NCBI GenBank assembly: GCA_010015655.1
Contig: ML976682.1
Location: forward strand, 62,001-126,000
Length of the DNA stretch: 64,000 bases
Direction of reading: 5' to 3'
Source of the DNA: Bimuria novae-zelandiae CBS 107.79
Taxonomy: Eukaryota; Ascomycota; Dothideomycetes; Pleosporales; Didymosphaeriaceae
Shown here piece by piece: positions 59,327 through 64,000 of the stretch. Position numbers and translations under genes: made by a program. Each line of letters starts with the position of its first letter. The stretch's first letter is position 1. The notes beneath the pieces were generated by a model. It saw only the letters and a list, made by a program, of their open reading frames with translations, was not told the DNA's origin and did not search any database.

Positions 59327-60180
59327 TTGATTAACGTCTAGGAACATAATTTTCTAGCCTCCTATAGGGCATGGAGACGCGCCGAGCAACCATTTAGGGC
59401 TAGCTAAAGTAGTAAGGGCGTTTCTTGCTATGTAGCTATTGCTATCTCTTACAGTAGCTTATAAGAGTCTGCCCCCCTCCGTGCGGGGGCCAAATCCTTA
59501 TCTTCTTGCCTATAGGCTAAGGTGTTAGGGTGTATCTATTATACATATAAACTTAATCTATAGGGTTGACAAGCTATAGTAGATGTTAGAAATCTTTTAG
59601 CTCAAGTGCCTTCAGGTATTCCACGCCCTCCCTGGTGGTGCTTGGGGGGGCACGCTGGCCGTTTCGGCCAGTAGCGGAACTTTCGAACTGATCGTGGGCA
59701 GTGTACAATGTGGTCAGGCGCCAGGTCTGCCCCGCAGGGGCATTTCGTGACGGCGTCTTCGTGCCTGAACTTCTTATAGTACCAGGCGTAGTGTCCGTGG
59801 CGGGTGCGCATAGACAGCAGCTTAGCAAGCGCCGGTCGTTAGAGGGAGAGCTCCTTTAGTTATTTCGCAGGGCGGTAAGTGAGGTCCCACTGCATGTACC
59901 ATTTTAACAACTTAGGCAAGCGGGCGCGCCACCAGTCCATCTTAGCGCTCCTAGTGTGGGCGCGGACGTCTAACTTAGGGCCTAAGACTGTAGGCTTAGC
60001 TGCCATGCCGTATAAAGGTTAAGGGGACTTTGCCGAGTTGTTAGCTAGCTAATCCGCTAAATTATTCCCTTTTATTTCGCAGTAACCTGGGGCGAAGGCG
60101 ATAATGTAAACGCAATTTATAGGTAAGAGGCGCTCTAGATCTTCAGAAATAGCCATAGTATATTATTTATACATAATTTT
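59327..60180 (-). pseudogene. Non-LTR retrotransposon (LINE) 3' fragment: RNase H and C-terminal zinc-knuckle region
   Basis: On the minus strand, about 60130-60030 reads APGYCEIKGNNLAD, an RNase H end motif (G-N-x-x-A-D). Further on, 59811-59602 reads RHGHYAWYYKKFRHEDAVTK followed by CPCGADLAPDHIVHC, the CCHC-like tail of fungal LINE reverse transcriptases. The frame has several stops and is moderately RIPed. The element is 5'-truncated within RNase H, as is common for LINEs, and ends in the triplet repeat at 59301-59326. Confidence 0.78.
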
Positions 60181-60592
60181 ACTGAAGCTCGACGTGCGCG
60201 CAGAGTTTAGTCGCTTGAAGTCAAAGTACCCGTCATATTATCCGGCACAGGTGGTTTTTCGCCACCGGTCGACGGACGTTACTATTCGACAATAATACAA
60301 TTATTATCTTAACACTTCCGTACAGAGGGGGGGTCTAAGCTAGAAAATAGCCGCCGGGAGTCTTACGATTCCGCAGCGCAAAAGGGATTCCCGCCTTTCG
60401 ACTGCTCCAAACTGTCGCCTCTCTGCCGAGTCTCAACATAGGCCCGACACGGCCACGCAACGTCCCTTTTAGGTAAAGTGCGGGGCAGCGCGAGGCGTTC
60501 TCAGCCGCACCCAAACCTCCATTCTCTTTTCTTCCTTGATCGCGCGTTTTCATTCTCCTCGCCTTTTTGCTTTCGCATATACTTTCCTTGGT
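60181..60592. other. Promoter side of the second HET gene
   Basis: Composition changes from mixed to normal at about 60340. No gene; the short minus frames are shadows. Confidence 0.4.
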
Positions 60593-63260
60593 ATGCCAGG
60601 GATACCGCAGTCCGTGTTCTTAGCCTTTGAGGACGCGGAGAGGAGTCAGAGGACCCCGCAGCCGTCCTCGACCTTGAGGCCGATCCCCTCATGGCTCTGC
60701 GTGGGACTTGGCTGGTTCGGCTGGGCCTGCTGGGTGAAGAGTTCGCACAAAACGCCCGAAGCCATCTTTGACTTGATTGCTGTCTTCCTTCTTCTGCTTG
60801 TACTTACATTTATCTTTCTCAAAGTCTTTCTCGTTTTTGAAACCATCGCTGACGCTCTTTCTCCCGTCTGCGTCTGGATTGCACCCCGAACACTATCGAA
60901 ATGCAATCACTGTCGGCTTTGCGAAAAGTGCGATGAAATCATTGATGCATCGGTTCTACTGCGAGGTTCCTTGCTCATGACCAAGCCAGTGGAGAAGTAC
61001 GGATTTTACGATTTGCCGAATTTGCGAAAGTCTGCTGCTGGCTGCCACCTTTGCCAAATCCTGCTTTCCTCAGTAATTAAAGACGAGGTAGTCGAAACAC
61101 CCATTTCCTCCACATCATATTTGCTGCCTAAAACTTCCCAGAAGTCCTCTGCGACACAGGAAACGAGCGGAACTCCCCAATCAGCCAGGATCGTCCTAGA
61201 AATTATGATGCTGGCAAGGGTCTCCAGTCCTTCCAGGCTACGGATGCTATTATCAGGACCGTCCATAGTGAAAGCTAGGGAAGTCATCATTACTTGGGAG
61301 TCAGAACGTAGGCATATACAACCCCAAACCCGCGTTCTTTGCTGATATATACACAGCCGAGAAACATATTGCTAAGCACAATTGCTACAACTCCATTCTC
61401 CAAAACTCGGAAGATATCTTCGAATGGGCGAATGAAAAAGTCAAGAAATGCCATGAAAGCTTCAGCCATGTGCGTTGCGATCAAGCGTTTGTGGACGATG
61501 CTCTGAAGCACTATCTTCCGCTCAGGCTTCTTGATCTACGAAGGTTCAACGAGGGTGTCGTTTCCCTGGTGTCCACCAAGTCATTCGAACGAACGTGCCG
61601 CCGCATCCATTACTGCTCTCTAAGTCACTGCTGGGGTCGAAAAGTCAACGTTACGCTGACGACGGAAAATATGGCGGCAATGACAACGATTCAATGGCAA
61701 GATTTACCTCCCAGTTTCCGGGACGCTATCGGAATCACGAGGAAATTGGGGATTGACTATCTCTGGATTGACTCCCTTTGCATAGTCCAAGATGATCCTC
61801 AGGACTGGGAAGAACAAGCAGCGAACATGGGGTTAATCTATGCAAACAGTAGGTGCGTGATTTCTGCTACAGCCGCAAGCGATGCATCTGGGGGATGCTT
61901 TCTACCACGCGCACTGAGCTATGACGATTGCGTCCTACGCCAGGACAAGGAACGACTGCTGGTAGTATCTTCGTTAGAAAGATTCCCCACCTTGGACACC
62001 TTGTTCGATCGCTTTGTTGACCAGGCGCCCGTATCCACGAGAGGATGGACGTTTCAAGAACGATACCTTGCTTGCCCAACCCTACACTTCTGCAACGGAT
62101 TCGTGTTATTTGAATGCAATTCCGTGATCGCGTCACATTACAAGGATAAGGAGAAAGGCTATTCATTCAATCCAATCATTAGGGCTGACGGGAAGCTTCA
62201 CGACCCAAAGGACATTCGGACAATCGGCAAGAACATTCCGGAAATCGACGAGAACATCCCGCGCCATAAGGCGCTTCCTTTACCACCGAACACTCAATAC
62301 TTTTCCTCCAAATATAAAAGAGCATACCTCGAAGACTGGAAAAGAAGACCCAAAACCAATCCCTTGTACACCGCTCAACAAGAAAAGAGGGAGAAATTGC
62401 TCAGATCATCCGCTCGAACGGGAGTCCGAGGTGCTTTCGACTTTGTTATGCGCTTCCAGGGCGATTCACTTGCAGAAAAGATGGAATTCCACGAGTGTTG
62501 GTTTAGTTTGATGGGACAGTACTCAACCCGTCACCTGACCTTCGCCAAGGACAAGGCAATGGCAATTGCAGGGGTTGCCTTCTTCATCCAGCAGAGGACA
62601 AATCTCTCATATGCTGCCGGGCTCTGGGCTGAAATTTTAGTTTTCAATCTTCTCTGGGTACGAGCGGGTCAGCCAGGCCCTAGAATCCTTCACGCATCGC
62701 CAACGTGGTCATGGACCTCCATCGAAGGTCCCATAACGCACCGGCTGTCGTATGTAAAGAACTATGAACACTACATAAACTTCAAATCGAGCTGGAAGGA
62801 TATAAGCCCTCTTATCGAGGACGAGGCCTTACTCGAAACTGAGTCAGTCAACGGCATAATCCACAATGCGAAGTTGCGTCTCAATGGGCATTTGTGCCGG
62901 CTCGACCCCGCTAACATCAACGTTGACTTCGATGTCGCTCCATCTCCAGAGTACCAAAACCTCCTCTTTCTTCCCATCCTCTCTTTCGAGAATCGCGACG
63001 TGGAACCCGAAGGTGACCTCATCAAACTCCATGGAATTGCCTTGGTGCAAAGAGCGACGCCACCTAGATGTCAAACCGAAGACACAACCGACGACAATGA
63101 CGCAAGCAGCAAGAGTGGACTGAGTCCCAAGGGTTCCAAGGGCAAAGGGCGGGCAGCTGATTGTTACGAACGCGTGGGATATTTCTGGACCGTGGACAAG
63201 CCGACCGTAGAAGCTTTGCTGATGGCCACGCGTCAGAAGTCGACGATTGAGATTGTGTAG
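60593..63260 (+). CDS. Large HET-domain protein
   Basis: Two frames make one gene. The first (ATG 60593, MPGIPQSVFLAF) contains a strongly hydrophobic run near 60770-60840, then HCRLCEKCDEIIDASVLLRG and LRKSAAGCHLCQILLSS, typical N-terminal blocks of HET proteins. The second frame is open from 61272 (IYNPKPAFFADIY...) to 63260. It carries the HET core: YCSLSHCWG, DYLWIDSLCIVQDDPQDWEE, NSRCVISATAASDASGGCF and RGWTFQERYL, then a long C-terminal part with WSWTSIEG. The change of frame lies between 61272 and 61345. No good donor is present (GTCTCC at about 61218 would be needed), so it may be an unusual intron or a single-base frameshift. If joined, the protein is about 860-890 residues. Role: heterokaryon incompatibility/cell death, by family. 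Confidence 0.8.
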
Positions 63261-64000
63261 GAGCGCCTCGGTTGCCAGCCCCACCAAGTCGCATACTTCT
63301 TATCCCTTGCCAGTACGAATGTGTTCACGCGGCAGTGATATTCCATCCTGGCCAATGGATTACACGATTGCTCAACCCCGGACAGGGTCTCGAAGATTTT
63401 CCGTGGCCGATACTCTAGCATCTGTTCCTAGTACCACAGAGTCTCCAATTTTTACGCACGGGCGCCAAACACTTGCGAACCCATTATGTGGTAGTAAAGG
63501 AGACATCCGCCAGTTCGAACGGGTATAGAATGTTGGGCTTTTGCTAAGTGCTAAACCCTTATTTCTTCCGAGTCAGTCCCATGCCTGTCTCGTGCATATG
63601 CCGCCTGAAATCCCGATGTGAAACGGCATAATTAGTGAAGGATTGGGGTGAACGGGCAATGCCAGCCCTTCGTATCCTTACTCTATAATCCTATCTACCC
63701 CGTCAGAATGGATTTGCCGATAGATGTAAGAGGTACAATCTATATTTAGATATCGAGGAGTTCGCTAGGGATTAGAACCCTATCCAGGATATATAGAGGA
63801 GGCGTTGTTAATAGTAGTAGGTGGACGGTACTACCCTTAGGGGGGTGGTCCGCTTGATACCTATTGCGATGACGAGCTCGGTCTCCACTATCGTAGGTGC
63901 ACTGCAGTCACGCATGCAGGCAAGTTGAAAGGGTAAGTCGGCTATATTTCATGCTACACTAAGATGAGGTGGTAGGAGGTTTTCAGATTTTAGCCTTCTC
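63261..64000. other. Downstream region, no gene seen
   Basis: Normal composition to about 63660, then AT-richer mixed sequence. The short frames are unrecognised. Confidence 0.4.

Noticed and set aside
1..64000. Search for tRNA and rRNA genes
   Set aside because: Several GTTCGA-type B-box look-alikes were inspected, but none had a matching cloverleaf context.
1..64000. Starship-type giant transposon or secondary-metabolite cluster
   Set aside because: No tyrosine recombinase (DUF3435) captain, PKS, NRPS or terpene synthase was seen; the one P450 is dead.

Overview
The window is filamentous ascomycete (Pezizomycotina) DNA, possibly Dothideomycete-like. Genes have short introns (44-68 bp), and the families are typically fungal: HET domain, Pth11-like receptor, zf-3CxxC, ICE2, DUF1996, P450. 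The sequence alternates sharply between GC-balanced gene islands and long AT/TA-rich blocks. The blocks look like transposable elements mutated by repeat-induced point mutation (RIP, CpA to TpA): wherever a reading frame can be followed it is broken by TAA/TAG at glutamine positions, and catalytic Asp codons have become Asn. No rRNA, tRNA or CRISPR was seen.

Layout. 1-11.3 kb is a RIPed block: a minus-strand Ty3/gypsy pol, LTR copies, and a Russian-doll stack of pogo/Fot1-type DNA transposons holding a much younger, un-RIPed solo LTR (7779-8234). 11.9-23.7 kb is a gene island: an AAA+ ATPase, a frameshifted HET gene, the MYG1 exonuclease, ICE2, a seven-exon secreted DUF1996 protein and a broken P450. 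24.1-26.6 kb is a pogo copy with a nested solo LTR. 26.97-27.61 kb is one intact DsbA/HCCA-isomerase-like gene isolated between transposons. 27.7-39.2 kb is a repeat containing a pogo copy split by a complete Ty1/copia element (29185-35002), then a small LTR element and another TIR element. 39.8-45.7 kb is a second island: a repeat-rich hypothetical protein, a zf-3CxxC protein, a decayed BCS1-like AAA gene and a six-exon Pth11-like receptor. 46.9-56.2 kb is a paralogue of the 27.7-39.2 kb repeat whose pogo copy is split by a complete Ty3/gypsy element (48479-55613). 57.1-58.0 kb carries a pseudokinase-like gene. 59.3-60.2 kb is the 3' end of a LINE. 60.6-63.3 kb is a second, larger HET gene.

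The LTR insertions are well delimited: seven carry a 5-bp target-site duplication that can be read directly (CGTTA, TAGCT, ATAGG/GTAGG, GTAAG, TAGCG, ACTTT, TCTAG). The pogo-like elements are flanked by TA. The two large repeats also act as each other's control, because the 56.07-56.25 kb copy is an empty site for two insertions present at 35.5-39.1 kb.

The genes do not form an obvious pathway or biosynthetic cluster. Housekeeping genes (MYG1, ICE2) sit beside self/non-self-type and accessory genes (two HET, two AAA, kinase-like, receptor, P450), several of them broken. This fits an accessory region at transposon-block boundaries. I found no convincing new defence or biosynthetic system. The most unusual items are the near-coincident insertions of two retrotransposon superfamilies in paralogous pogo copies, a compact LTR element with an unrecognised protein remnant, and the series of decayed accessory genes.
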